Positions 24,972-39,900 of a stretch of 64,000 nucleotides of DNA are shown piece by piece. Each line of letters begins with the position of its first letter. The first letter of the stretch is position 1. The DNA comes from Dicaeum eximium (Eukaryota > Chordata > Aves > Passeriformes > Dicaeidae): positions 1,338,127 to 1,402,126 of the forward strand of contig VWZP01010162.1 in NCBI GenBank assembly GCA_013396995.1, given 5' to 3'. Position numbers and translations under genes: made by a program. The notes below the pieces were generated by a model. It did no database searches. It worked only from the letters and a program-made list of their open reading frames with translations, and was not told where the DNA came from.

Positions 24972-27900
24972 GCATGAAAAAACACATACATTACAACTAA
25001 TAATTCTGCAGAAACAGCAAAAGAGACAGAGTACCAAGGACCCACAAAGTAATGACAACCTTAGCATCCAACTGCCCTCTACACTTTTACTCAAAACCTC
25101 TGTTTTACCCTCCTCTAGATGGTGGTTCACTCCATGTCCTCCCTACTCTTTTCAGTTTCATCACTTCATTTGTTTCAGTCACCTGAATCACTTTTTCTAT
25201 ATCCTCTCTTATCCCATTTTCTCTTTAAAAAAATCCAAATATTAGGGAAATACCCCTAAGATGATGTCTTCAGCCTGTCATATAACTCTATGTAACACTA
25301 TGTGTTCCTTAATCATCTGTTTTCTTCATAGTCATACGCAGCTGGAACAGAAACGTCTCTTACCTAATTTTTGCTGTCACTACAAATCTTAGCTCTCTCT
25401 GTAAAACAATCTAACCATTAGATTGGGCAGAATAGGATTCTTGTACTTAATAAAGTGATTTTCTCATAAAAATAATCTGCTATTATATTCCAGCAGATTT
25501 CCCTATGAAGAGCTAAAGTTCTTAGTGTTCCCTGAAACTAAGTTTTCAGAAGTGCACTGGTCAAAATAAGCAGGAGAAAATAAAACAAAGGGGATTTTTC
25601 TTTCTACTTTTATAAATGCATCTATCTTTTTCATGCCCAAATTAACAGCATGAACTTCAAGAAGTTTGAGATGACTTTAAATAAGCATTCTAGAGTCTAT
25701 ATATTTTTTTCCAAACGTTAGGAGAATTTTGTTTTTCATTAAATCAAGATTTTACGTGAAACTTGGCAACTGTACCTTCTATTGCAGCTAGAATAGGAGA
25801 ATGAAAAATCAGATTATCCTTGGATGCTCACTTGAAGTTCATTCATAATCAGTCATACCTCAGCAGCTGCTCCTATCTGGCAGTACTGTGCAAGCTGGTT
25901 CTCACTGTCCTTTTCAAGAGAGCTTTGGTCTATGGAGCTACTCCATAGAAAGAAATATAAGACCAGGGAAGATACATATGATACCTATATGTCCACATAC
26001 ATACACACACATACATGCCTTTTGTAATGTGTACATCAGGAGGGATGTGTGTTTTAATAGAAGACATACATTGTGTAGTTCCAATTTTTAATGAAAACTT
26101 ATAAAACATACTTGGCCATACTTAAACCTACTATTAAAAAAATGCTTATTTTACGCTTTCCTCTTAGAAAGAAAAAAATTACAGAAAAAAACCCCAGCCT
26201 AACTGAAGGATGATAACTTTAAACATAGCTGCAAAACTGCAGAGGCTGAAGATGACACAGATTCTGGGAAGGAACTCAAGGTATTGGAAACAATATAATA
26301 TATGAAGACATTTATCCTATGACATACATTCCCCATACTTTAATGTAAACTTTGGGTGTGATTTGGACTTTCTGACCAAATAAATTCTAACTCAACTCAT
26401 GTTAGTGGATTAAACCCATCTGCATTGGACTTCAGAAAGTGGAATGTGCACTAGTGGTGATGTTCCAAACAAAGCTCAAACCTCTCTAGAGATGTCATGC
26501 ACTGATATGACGCTCGAGGAATGACCCTCCTTTCTCTTATGCTGAAATAAATGTTGGTTTCCTACCAATAGGCAGATGGCTCCTGTCAAGCCCACCAAAT
26601 GATAAGACTGATTTGCCATATACATAGTGTAAATATAAACCAGAAGCAAATGTAATTTTCCAGTAAGCCTGAGATCTCTCTTAATTGGTTACCAAAAGAT
26701 GAATTTTACTATCCTGGTTAAATAGCATACCTGGATACTTGCCACCCTTATTCCTCCTTATGAAGCAAACAATCAGTAAAATCAAGATCAGAAGAGCAAC
26801 AGCACACATAAGACCAATGAACCATCCTTGAGTAGCGATGTCTACCTGCCGGCTTGCCATTGCTAGAGATAAAAGAAGAAAAATTATGTTTTGCTGCATT
26901 TAAATGCTATGCTAATTCAGGTAAATAATAGACAATTTAATGTTCATTAAAGAATGACATTCACTGTGAAAAATAGATAGCATTAAGAAAAGCAGTGATT
27001 TTGTGAGTATTTTCATTATTCAGAATATTTCCAAGTACCTATGCACAAAAGTTATTTTTTAGTATATAAGAAGTCTGCTAACATTTAAGCTTAGCAACTA
27101 CTTTGCAAAATCTATACACATACTACATTGCTTTTCACAAACCTCAATAAACTACTGAAATGAAGTTGCAAATTATAATTCCCACAAACATGTCAATTGC
27201 ATTCTCAAAATGAATAAAAGGCCAATACTAATAGGCTAATGCATTCCTATAATTCTGAAATGGGGAAACAGATGGGTCATTCAAGGGCCCTAACATTCAA
27301 TTTCAACTAAAAATCAACAATGAAGCATCCTTTAAAACTTTAATAAGCATCAGGGTTTCTTTCTTTCCTCAAACCCATATCTCATCCTACAATTAATTTA
27401 TCACGATTGCCATGATTTAGCATCAGTGAGGGCTTAACACAATACAACTGTGAAGCCTTTCCTTGGTACTCTTTCTCTCCAAATGCTGACTCTGGCTGGT
27501 AGATAATGTAAATAATAAGCAAACTACAAAAAAAAATACTAGAGGCACTAATAAGGACAGGAATTATCTATGTGGTCTAGGGTCTGGATCTACTGGTCTC
27601 CAACACAGTAGGAGGATTATTCTGGTAAAGTTTATTTTCAACTCCACTGCTGGAAACACAATACAGGCAACTTGATTTAGGATTTGCTGCTGGGAGAAAG
27701 TGGAAAGAGTGAGAGGAGTTAGGGATACATGCTTCCAACAGAAAAAAAAAAAAAANNNNNNNNNNNNNNNNNNNNNAAAAAAAAAAAGAAGTAGAGGAAG
27801 ATGAACATCCATCCAAACCTATCTGATTAATTCTTCAGCTTCTTCTCCATACACAAAACTCAAGAGTATCAAACTCTATGAAAAGCTGCTCAATGGACAG

Positions 27901-30900
27901 AATTCAAGCCAATGTCTCTGTCATTTTCTAGTTAAGAAGGAGTGTGATACAGGTATCTTGGAAAAACAGCTGTCAATGGTCCCACATTCCTGAGGGATTC
28001 TATGGAAATGCAAAGTATTTCGAATGTATGGATACAGTATTTCCAGTCCATTCAATACAGAAGACCAGTGTGTATTCCACTTTAGAAGTACTACGTTAAA
28101 ATTAACTCTTTCTTTAAATGCTTTTTTTTGTTCTTACTGGGTAAAGCTATGACTTGATTTTCATTTAAATAATTTAATGAGTCAATGTGTCTGGTTATTT
28201 TGGAGATAAAAATCAGATTTCTCAGCCCTTGTTTATGTTTTCTGATATTTTAGAAACTGACTCTTATATGCACAAGAATTGAAACTATTTTTGCATAAAA
28301 ATCTCTACATGTCATATAAATATACAATTTATATGCTTAAATATTAATACTCTTTATGCCACATATAAATATATGTAAATATATATATCAACATTAAAAA
28401 GTGGCAATTCAAAAAAAATCACAAAGGGTATCTTCCTCTGAACTACAAATTAAAAAAAAGAAAACTTTTTTTTCATATTAAGATTAAAATTATTTTGAGT
28501 TTTGTGCATCTGCATTCATAATAAGTCATTAGATGTTGTATAATACATACTGTAACAAAATGCAAAAGCACAATTCACATTCAAATGTAGTAAGAAATAG
28601 CATCAAGCCAAACTACTCATGCATAAAATGCAAGATAGATGGGAGGATGAAAATTTACTTTGCAGCTTCCTGTATTAACTTACTGCATTTCCAGTAGGAA
28701 AGGGTTTCTAGATGGCACATTTCCTGCCTGCACTAAGTAGATTATTTGCTTCAGGCAGAAAAACCTTGCATCTTGGTGAAACACTAATGCAGGAGTCAAT
28801 GCAGAGCACTGTACCAGGAATGCCCAAAAAGATAAACCTGCACATTGTGAAGATGTTCTACAGGAATGCTTGTCAAAGAAAAAAATGGGAAAAGCCTCAT
28901 ATTTGAAATATCAAAGTTTCATTCCTAATTAAGGACATATTCCAGTGTTCACCTCTTTGTCCACTCCATCTTTTTGCAGTGTTTAAAAGCTTTGACCTAG
29001 GCTGAAGACAGTGTGACACAACATTTTTCTGTAAGAAACATTTATAATTCTGTATAGCCTTCTGTAAGGCTATAGATTTATAAGGTATAGGTTTATAATT
29101 TCACGCTGAACATTGAAACCTTCCATTATCAAGAAGCAGAAAGGAGTGTCTAAAGTCCCTTCTTCCTTAACTGCACAAGGGCATGAGTCCACATGACTGG
29201 GTAAGTACAGGAATCCTTATCTACTGGCTCAGTACTCTTCATGCAGGAAGATGCTTTTGGGAAGGTTTCCATGCAGCTTGTTTTGAATTATATTCCAGTC
29301 TTGATCCTTGTTTACTGCTCCTTTAGGCTTCAGATGTGTATTTGCACAACATTTAACAGGTAGGCTTTTGTACCACTAGCTGTTTCTGTGTTCAGCCTTC
29401 ACATTCAGTACATATTTGCCTGGCACTGTTATTCAGCACCATGTTTTCAAACCTTCCTGCAACATGATAAACTGTGAACAGAAATTGAACAAAACAATGC
29501 AAAAAAATGATGATTTTAGAAAGTGCCCACTTTAAAACTGGCATACCCATCATCTATGTTGTTGTCTGATAATTATAACGTAAGGTTCAAGTGTATTTTC
29601 ATATTCAAATTGTAACATAAATATATTATCACATAACATTCTGGAGTTGGTGGGGCTACTGCTCTATAATTATGCACTGGACAAAATGCTTGGAATGAGC
29701 AGAAGTGGCTAGCAAAGATGAAAATAATAACAGATGACCAAGAACATGATTGATGGCATGTGATGGCAACAAAATATTCAGCATAACATCGAAAAAACTT
29801 CCAATAGAACTTCTTCCCTAAGTGGAATCAGCAGGAGTTGCCGATTTGCTTATGAAGAAATAGGACTGCAATATGAACATAAGGAACTTAAACAGTCTTA
29901 CTGATTCCCAGGATATATGTGTGACATCAAAATCCATATAAAACTACTATACAGCAGGAAAAGAGAGATTTACAAGTAGGAATGTCTTCACACTGGTATA
30001 AATAGGTTACATGAGACATCAAACTGAATCTGCACTTTCTGATTATGCAAATATTGTAGCTCTATAAAAAGCAACATTATTTAAATACAGCTGTGTAATT
30101 ACACTAATTGGAAATATTAGAAATAGGTCATCTTCAGTGCACAGCAGACAGATGGAGTGTGGGCAGGGCATATCTTGCCCTTAGTACAAACATCAGTCAA
30201 GTAGAGTGAATTGAAAGGATGGAAACATTCATAATTCAAACATAAATGTACTGGCATTATTTAGGAGTTTATAAAATAATTTAACATTGCTCTATAAAAG
30301 GAACATGCAAAGATTCTAGCTGCAACATCTCTTGGCTAGGAGCAGTTCAGCATTTCAGCAGTTGGTCTATCACAATTCTGACCAGGATACAGAAATGTAC
30401 TATGGTACAGTGTGCCTCACCTGGACCTGTCTCAAACACATCCTCTGAACTCCTAAAACCAGACAGGCCCTCAGCACCAACCCGGACTTTATATGCTGTT
30501 CCTGGTGTTAAACCCTTTAAGACAAAGAAGCTTCGAGAACCATTTACAATTTCTTTTTTCCAATCTTCTTTGCCTATAAAAATTTTAGGAAAACAACATA
30601 TTGGAATTTTAATTTTATCTGTATTACTGGAAGTTTCTAGACAAAGTATTACTGACAGTTACTTGACTAAACTATTGATCATCTCAGAAAAATAGCTGTT
30701 CTCTCAAAAATAATAAAATTATATGAAATTATGAATAATAAATTGCATGCAATATATAGAAAAATACTTTGTACAGTAATTATGAAACTATTTTAAACAT
30801 TTGTTCCATTGTACTAAAGAAATATAAATTTCTTTATTTTTATTTATTTTTTCTTTATTTATTTCTTTATTTCTTTTTATTTTTTTATTTGCCTATTGAA

Positions 30901-33900
30901 CTTGTAATTATGACATACATCAAGACAGATTTTAGTAATTTAATTAAATGACACTTTTGCATTTTCAGTCAATATTTATTTTGGTCAAGAAGTTGTACTT
31001 CAAAATCTGAACCTCTCTTGTATCTTTTTTCTAGGACTGTCTCAGCTCTTTCTTTGGCCAATATCCAGAAAAATGCATTTCTATTCCAATTTTCCAATTA
31101 GTGACCTTTAGTCATAACTTTAGAAGGATGGGGTATTTGAAAAGAAGTATCTTGCTTTTATTAGCCAGCTTTGTTTTAATTATTGCCAGTATTATCAAAG
31201 TTTTAAACCTGGGTTTAGGCAGTAATAGTACATAAATTGATTTATATCTTATTTTAAGGTTTAATTTAACAAAGGATATCTTATTTAATCTTTTTTCTTT
31301 CCCGAGTTGGCCACACTTTAGGAAGATCCTTGTATCCTATTTTAATACAAGTAATCATATTTTTACACATGCAATCAACTTAATGATAAACTACTTCATG
31401 CAAACTACATTTTAGAAGGTCACATTGAAAAGAATTTATAAAATAATACAAAGGAACAAAGGTTCATATTCTATCTATTCATCAAAAACCTGCTAAACAT
31501 TGATGTTTATAAAAATTAAAATTATTTGATCTTCCTGATCAAATTAAAAAAATAATTTAAGACATTTAAGAGCTATCATTAACACTGGGTCAATTTAAGA
31601 CCCCATTTACTATAAAAACCTTAAAAAATACATCTCAAAACTTTAGCAGAATTTAATGAAATGACTTCTTACTGCCTGCTACACCATATTCAACATAAAA
31701 GTTGGCATGATCTGGTCCCTCATACTCCCAACTGATATTGGCATAGGTCTCAGCAGCAGCTGTTGTAACATTTCTGATCCTTGGATAAAGTGGTTGAACT
31801 AAATACACAATAGAAAAACAAAGCAGAATATGCAGTTGTGACTTCATACATTTAAAAATATTAAAAGAAGTTACTATGTTAATTTAAACCATATAGAGGG
31901 AAAGTACAATACATTTTTCATTGGTTCCATTACTGGAAATTAGTGACTAAACTACTGTGTTTTGAAATTTAATCCCAGGCAGTTATTACACTAAGAAATT
32001 ATAAAGTAAAATGTATGTACTTTACTGAGCATGCTCTGTACCACAAAAACTGCCAAATACTTAAAAAGTACCTAACTGCCAAAATTATGAAAAACATATT
32101 TCTATTCATCTGGAAGTAAAATGCAGACAGCTGGAAAGTGAGAACATTGTCAGGGTAATGGGAAATGGTAGGACAGAAGGGAGATATGAAGGTGGTACGC
32201 TTCTCCCTTTATGGCATGTGGCACTGAATGGACTGCAAATGCCCCAGGTGCAAGCCCTTATGGGATTTTGGCTCTACTGCATTGATAGTGATAAAAAAGG
32301 AAGACAATACCCTTATAGAATGTTGGACGGACAGTGTGCATGACTGGGGAAGTTGCAAAAAGGATTTCTGAATATCCTTCACCATCAGAGATAGTAGGAA
32401 AGAAAAAATAGAGAGTAAAAACACTTTGCATCAAAAAGTAGCCATTAACTAATACAGTAAAACCTTACCTGTTAAATAAGTAACACATGCACATTCTAAG
32501 ATCATGCAGGTTTCAATTTCAACTTGTTAAAATATGAAACAGCTAAGTGATACACATGTATTTGAAAACAAACTGAAGTATGTATGTACTGGCAGCTTTG
32601 CTTTCACAGGACGTTCCCAAAATCAGCTTTTGGTAATATTATGCATTCATGGCCCCTTTAGACACTGGAAAACTAGACATCAGATATTGGAAAACCAATA
32701 TCAAAATACTCCGGAGGGAAGGACACAAACCACAGGAATGCAAGGAGCTGCCCATTGTGAGGTACTGTGTCTTACTGCTGCCATTGTGGCCAGACAACAG
32801 CACTTTTCACAGATATGCAAAATGCCCACACCTGTGAAAAGAAGAGCTCCTCTCCAGCATTCTGAAATTAGACACTTCTGTGCTCATACCTTCGTTCTTT
32901 GCTCATACCTTAGCTCCAGTAGTGCTTGTTACAAATGGACATAGAGCTCAGTGTCTCTGCTTGTCTAAGACTAATCAAAAAATAGATTTTAATAGTTCTA
33001 ATGCTGTAATAGGGCAGATACAAAGAGATGCTACTCAAAGGTATGAAATTTGTTTTAACTGAAAATGCCTCACTTTGCCACTGACTTTTCTATCCTGCTA
33101 AAAATATCTTTTCTATTAGGAACATTAAAAGTGCTTCCAAAGGACCATGAAACATCAGAGGTAAAAATCTAGTCTCAGTAAAGACAAATGACAGAATTCC
33201 AATGGCTTCATCTACACAAGAAAATAAAATGAGCAAAATCCTGCTATCAAGGCAAAAGAGGCTGCACAGAATTTATCTATCCACTTAAATTACTTTCTTC
33301 TTCTAACAGGCTGGCTTTGTCCATATGGCCAACTGGAAAAAGTTCAAAGTTATAGGCACAGAGAAAATGGCTTACTTGTTCTCCTAGAACAGACAAAATT
33401 ATATGAGTACCATGTCTAGAAAACTATAGTTTCTGAGTATTTTTAAAATATTTAAGTTAGGCAAATTCCATCAGTTCTTCTGATAATGTATTCTGATTAT
33501 TACAACGTTTTACAAAATAAATTTTTTATCCCCATATTTGTATTAGATACTTCTTCTTAACTATGTCCCAGTAGTACTCATTCAACAATTCAATCTGTAC
33601 TGCTCCCTCATCTGATGTTTTTGTAGCAAAGTTGTGCTTCTATAAAATTTCTTTCACCAACCAAAATAATAAGGAATACGTCATCTAAATAATAAAAAAT
33701 AGATTATTTTCTTGTTAAAACCACCTGAACAAAATAATTGAGAAAGCACTAGATTAAAAAACAAAAAAAAACCAAACAAAAAAAAACCAAAAAAAAAACC
33801 CACAACAAGCCATCTAGGTGTCTAAGTCACAACCACCACCCTAAGAAATACCAAAGCCAGAGCTGCCTATGGGAAATCTAGCATGTAACCATATACACTA

Positions 33901-36900
33901 TGGTAATGCAAGGGGATTAGAGTCTGTTTCTCTGTGCCACTTGGAGGTAGCAAGAGGAAAGAAAAGCAGTCTCTAAATTTAGGAGGGTGCAGAGTCTGAG
34001 ATTGTTGGCAGGATGTATAAACTTCCTTCCTCATTTAGACATAGAAACAAGTGTTTATTTCAATAACCATCTCTGCACTTGTGCTGTGCCAAGAAAACAA
34101 GTGTTTTGTATTTGAAATATGACTTTGTTTTGTTTCATTATATTGTATTTTCTCAAAACCATATTGTCCTGGATTTTGGTCTTCTATGGAAGATGTCTAA
34201 TTAGCAGCCCAACTGTATGAATGATATTTGTCACAATATTATAGACAGAAAAAACTGTTAGCAATAATCTGTTTCATACTCCTGCAAACAGATGCCACAG
34301 CATTGCCCCTAACTTCTCCCTTCCCATGTCTGAGCACTTGGGGATAAAGGAAACCATCTCATCTTCTGTGAAAGACTCCAGATGATGGAGAGCTTCTGAA
34401 TTACTAAGCAAATTCAGTAATCACTCAGTCTTATCTTGTGGGGTATTTTTCCTTCTCCAGTTTCCAGTTTCTGCTCTCATTAAAGAGTTGCCTGCTAGAT
34501 TAAAGTATCTGATAAAAGTCTTTTTGTTCATATGATTGATTGTATGTTCCTATTATCAAACAATCAAGTTTGCTCTAAAAGTTACCCTAATTTCCTTGGT
34601 ATCTTAGTTTCTAAATTCTCTCAAGTGATTGATTTATGCTTATATTTATCAAATGTACTCATATCTGATTCTTACCAATAGCTGTTTGTACAGATTTACC
34701 TACCAGTAGTATTTGGTCAGATTTAAATTCTGTGTTTTTTAACTATTGAATATGATGCACCAGGAAATTTGTTCAGTAGCATATTTCTTTGCAAAATTAT
34801 TATTTTTTGCAATTCTCCTCTTCCACACTATTGCTTGATCTCATTTGCCATCAGGCCTGCCAAGCTTTACTAAAGTCTGTTAAATGTGCCATATTTGCAA
34901 CATGAGAACACACAGAAGAACATAAAAGGTGGCTGATGGATCCTGAGGTGATGAAAGCCCAGAGGTGAATTGGTTACGACATTTAAAGCTCGTAGTCAAT
35001 CCACCCAGACTCTTTGTCTTCTCAATCAGCACACCTCTAATTATAATTAACCTCTCAGTTCTTCAATATGTTTCCCAGCACTGTTCACAAATGGAAAATG
35101 TGTAATTGTCAGCTGGCAGAAGCTCCCAGCATGTGCAAGTGCCAGTTGGGAAAAAGGGGGGGCGAGGGGTGGGCAGGAAACTTTGTCCTGGAGAGCACAG
35201 CACTGTGCTCTCTCATCTGTAACCATGCTCCACACTGTGCAGCACTGCTGGCAAAAGCATCACTCTAAAAACCATGGGAATGGACTGTTAGTAAGCTACA
35301 GATTTTATACAGACCCACTTTTATTCATCTACCTGTGGAAAATTAAGCTTTTTCATTCCTGCCTCAATACAATGCAAAATTTAGCTGGCACTTCCAAGTA
35401 TGGTTTCATTCCTGTAGTATCATATAAAAGCATTTGCCAATTGTTGAGAAAGAGGCCTAGGCTCGAAGTAAAATTTTCCTTTCTTTTCAGATTAATTTCA
35501 GTTCTTTTTTACTGGAGATTTTGGTAGAGTTTTATTTTTCAGCCTTTCAGGAACACAGTTCCTACAAATAACAGTTATAACTGGGCTGCAGAATCATTAC
35601 AATTTAATAAGACAAGACATGAGATTAGAAGGTATTTTAACAATGGAAGAGGTACCCTTTCTCAGGATTTAGTCCAGAAGAACAATAAATCAAATAATCC
35701 CTGAAGTGACTAAACTTTAGGAATTTTCACGGAATTCACCTGATATTCAGGAAAAAATGTTGGGTGAGTTCCAAGCACAAATTTGAAGACTAGTGTCAAA
35801 TGGGAAAAAAACTCCCACAAAACAATATACCATAGACAATTAAATTAAAATGCATATATAAAGAGAAAAGTTAATTTAAAGGAAAAAACTGACACCCACA
35901 CAAGAAAAAAATGAAGGACAAAGGTAATAGATTTTGCCAGAGCCTGTCAGACACAGAAAAGGGGTTTATTTTCCTTTGCCTTTTTAACATTCATAGTATG
36001 ATATTCAAGCTTTAGTATAACAGTAGGAGTGAATTCCATCTCTGGCAGTGAGAAATGGGCATCAGTCACTTCTGGGATTATTTTAGGCCAATTGCAAGAG
36101 CATCTCTGTAGTGTAAGAAATACAGAAGCCAAAGAAGAAATGCAAAAAATTACGTCACTGATGAGCATGTGGCATGACATCTACAAAGCAAAAGGTATTT
36201 GCAGGAATTTTTGCACAATGATAATAATAATTTTCTCTAGTCTAGCATGTAAAGCATCAGCATTGTTCCCAGTGAACTTAAAGAGGACGAAACAGTGGTC
36301 CTGCATAGCAGGCTGTACTGAAAGAATCAAACAAATACATAATGGAGAAGTCCACAGGGAGAGAGTGGCTGAAGGAGCAATACAAAAATACTACACTTAA
36401 CTTGACTGTAAAAGCAGCTTGAAATTGTTAGCAAAGGACATGGAGACATTATGTGAAATGATTCAAGAGGGAGGGAAAACAGATGGCAGGCAGAGAAAAT
36501 GATTTAAAGAACTGCATTTTGTACAGAACAAAGAAAACGGAGATGATCTTCTACAAAGAGATCAGAGATACACACTCAGTTGAGACTGTTTTCTAGCCTA
36601 CAGTGAGGAGTTACATACTGGTGATTCAGCTAAAACCCCCAAAGGAATAGTTTCAAACCCAGAGGACAGATTCTCCCCTGTAAAAAAAGGGAGTATTATT
36701 TGTCCCTAGTACTTGAGATGTGAAGGTCACAAGAAGAAGACAGACCAGACTGAGTACCAGTGACAGGAGGCACTAGCTATAATTAAAGGTTACTGTGATC
36801 TCACAAACTTATTTTAATTCCATTTCAAGACTACCAGTTACCAGTGTCTGCATGCATGCAGATTGCAAGACCTTGTTTTCAAATATAAACGCTGACTGAA

Positions 36901-39900
36901 TCAAAAAGAAACTAAAAACTGAAATGAGGAGGCTTGTGCAAAGAAGCTGCCATACCATGCCATTACTCCTATACTTCAGCTTACAACAAACATGCACCCC
37001 TATGAATCTTTATTTTAACCAGCCACTTTCATTTCTACCACAGGTCAAACTGGAATTCTCTTCCTTCCTCTATAGGGCAGTTATTTAAAACTTCTATAGG
37101 GCAGTTATCTAAAACTTCTAAAACTTATTCTAAAACTTCTATTTAAAACTTCTATTTAGAACTTCTATTCTAAACGTCTAACTTTTCTAAAGGAAAAGGA
37201 CAGAAAAGACTTGACTCCTGGGATCACTTGAGTCACTTTCCAGCTGCTGCTATAATTATTTTATACGTAATTGGGTTATTCCCCCATTTTTCTCACACCT
37301 CTGTTACCTCATGCCTGTGGTTAGATGCCAATATATAAATGGCAATATGAGGGCATGTTTAATATTTGACATTAGGTATAATAAATTCTGTTTTACTCAT
37401 TAAGTTTTTAGACACATTTAGAATATAGGTTGCTAAGAAAAATAATTTCTTTTTTTCTTTGTAGCACCATTAATTTGATCAATTTTAAGTAATTCATAAC
37501 ATCACAGTATTACAAAGGAAAAATGACAGGGCAAGTCAAATAGGAATATCGACTATAATAGAATAGCTTTTTCATCAAGTAAATAATGTCTATGATTTAC
37601 TCATGTAGGCTTATAACAGCAAAAATATTGACTTTATTAAGATACTTCAATTTACCACAGCAATATATCCTTCTGCACTTTGGTTTATAGTTTTACGGTG
37701 AGAAGTGAAATATGTCCCAAGTGGCACAGCTCACTAAGGTTTAAATTATTTGAACTCCCCCAGGACCATGTGTCTAATGTATTTGACTGGCCAAGCTGCA
37801 GGTCCTCACAGGGAGCTAATCCAGTAGAAAACACCAAATACAGAAATTGCACTTCTGCAGTTTAGGCTGGTTGAATCTGGGACCTACTGGCTACTTAAAT
37901 TCCAGGATCGGTGTGTTAAAATTGAAAGAAAAATAATAATTACATCTTCCTGGTAAGTTCTGCCCTTCAAAATTAAAAACCTGATATGTTTTTGATAGAC
38001 CACAAAAAGGGTGGGCATATCTAAATTCATTCTGGCTTTGGGTTCAAATTAATAAGAACTGTGTAGACATATAGGCCCTCCTGCCCTTAATAGAGAAAGT
38101 TCACTGCTGGGTACAGCTACTTTTTGAGTGGGCTGAGCACTTCTATCTTCCAAATCCACCCACCCATGAGACCAACTAATTTGGTGCTTGATCTTGATAA
38201 TACGATCCCCCTTTTCCTTACTCGTGGTCTCTGATGAGTAGCAAAGCAGTTAACCTGGTAATGCAGTAACCACTGAGAACATTCATCTCAGACCTGCAGC
38301 CACTCAGATGTCCTAACAGATGTCATGGCTTTAGCTCTGTGCTGTTTGCAGGCCCAACGTCTCCTTTGCAATTGCAGGGGCTATATGCTACAGGAATATG
38401 TAAAAACTTTGAAACCATAAACAAGGAACCAAACAAAGACATCTGCCTAGTTTTCAGAGAATCTGAGATGACAGCTCTGGAATGTGAGCTGCTCTAGCTA
38501 ATCTTACAAATAAGATGCTTTCTGATAGCCACGTACAGCTATAATTAGACCTCAGTTTCACACAGAGAATCCATTTTTCCTTGCATGAGTTTTAAAGTCA
38601 GCTATAAATAATGACAACTTAATTTACATTTCTGCTGTGCATGTCCAGGACTAAAGCCAGTTTGATTGTTCGAATCTGTGCTGACTTCTCAGCTACAACT
38701 AGACTAAAATAGTAAAAAATACTTGTCATCAAAATAATTCCACAACTTCACACACTTACCAGAAACACATCCGATATCAGAATACACTTATATATACATA
38801 TAAAAATATATACTATATGTGCTCAAATGCAGGCATACATATATTTATATATCGTCTAATTTATACCAGACTGAGTGAATGAAGTTCCTTCTTATGGCTA
38901 TCATTCACAACACCTGATAATCAAGTGAAAAGAAATTATTTGTAAAGTAATTTATGCCATCTCTTCCAAGTTTATTAAAAATGTTGGGTACTTCATATAC
39001 AGATTTTGACTTGTGATGTTTATGGTCTGAGAATCTGAAGCACAGGTGTTCATTAGTGTTAATGACACCTGTCATTCAATGACACCTCTGTATAGAGGGA
39101 CACTCCTGACTTTGAGCTGCCTTAGGACAACCTTTGCTTCTGACAACAAAGGCATCAAAATTCATTAAAACTGTGTGCAAAACTGCATCATAAAGAACTA
39201 AATATTACCAAATTCACGAATAAGGATGATACTAGGTTGTACTCACTGAAATATCCTCAAGTACTCACTCACAAGATCTGTGAACCTAAAACAGTGGGAA
39301 GACATTGGCCTGTATATTCAATCTGATACTCAAACTGAGAAGTAGACAGAGGGTATTGTCAGTCATCTGTCTCCTGTGCACAGTTGGCTTGCAAATGAAG
39401 TAAATATGTTCAAGTGGGTAGCAGTAATCCACAGTTAGACCAAGATTGCAGATAGTTTTTTAAAACAAAAAAATGCACATGGCACAAGCAGTAAATGAAT
39501 CTCTTTTGCAAAAGTGCTGTTTTTTCTACTACACCTAATCAGTGCTAGTGCACCTGGATCCTGAATATTTATGGCACTGACATACATCTGTTAAATGTTC
39601 AGAAATAATTAGACTTTGCTGAAGCAAAGCTAACGAATTCCCCTGGAACTCTGTGGCAAAATAAACAGATGAAAGGTATTAATAAGCGTTCTGGTTTCCT
39701 TAAAAAAAAACCAACCAAAAAAAAAAAAAACAAAAAAACAACAAACCCCAAACCCAAACAAAAAAAATTACAACTGTTTTCTTCCAGCACTGATTATACA
39801 AAAATGTGTAGTCCAAGATTTTCTGTCCTTACCACTGCAATTTCCCCATTTGCAACACTGCAAAATCCACACATTAATAAATCATGCAGTTTCATTTTAC

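Larger units (their letters stand above)
31799..39900 (-). other. NRCAM: NRCAM intron between the 12-residue cassette and FN5
   Basis: The largest intron wholly inside the window (about 8.1 kb). It carries A-rich, tandem and AT-rich tracts, and plus-strand frames of 114-136 codons (32534-32944, 35183-35527, 36029-36400) with no recognisable protein. No mobile element identified. Confidence 0.75.

Noticed and set aside
24790..25245. Frames reading YIYIYI or VYVYVY on both strands
   Set aside because: They are translations of the TG/TATATG microsatellite.
27564..27816. Two minus-strand frames crossing the N gap
   Set aside because: They are artefacts of poly(T) and unknown bases.
32534..32944. 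136-codon plus-strand frame in the FN4-FN5 intron
   Set aside because: No known motif and antisense to NRCAM; nothing supports coding.
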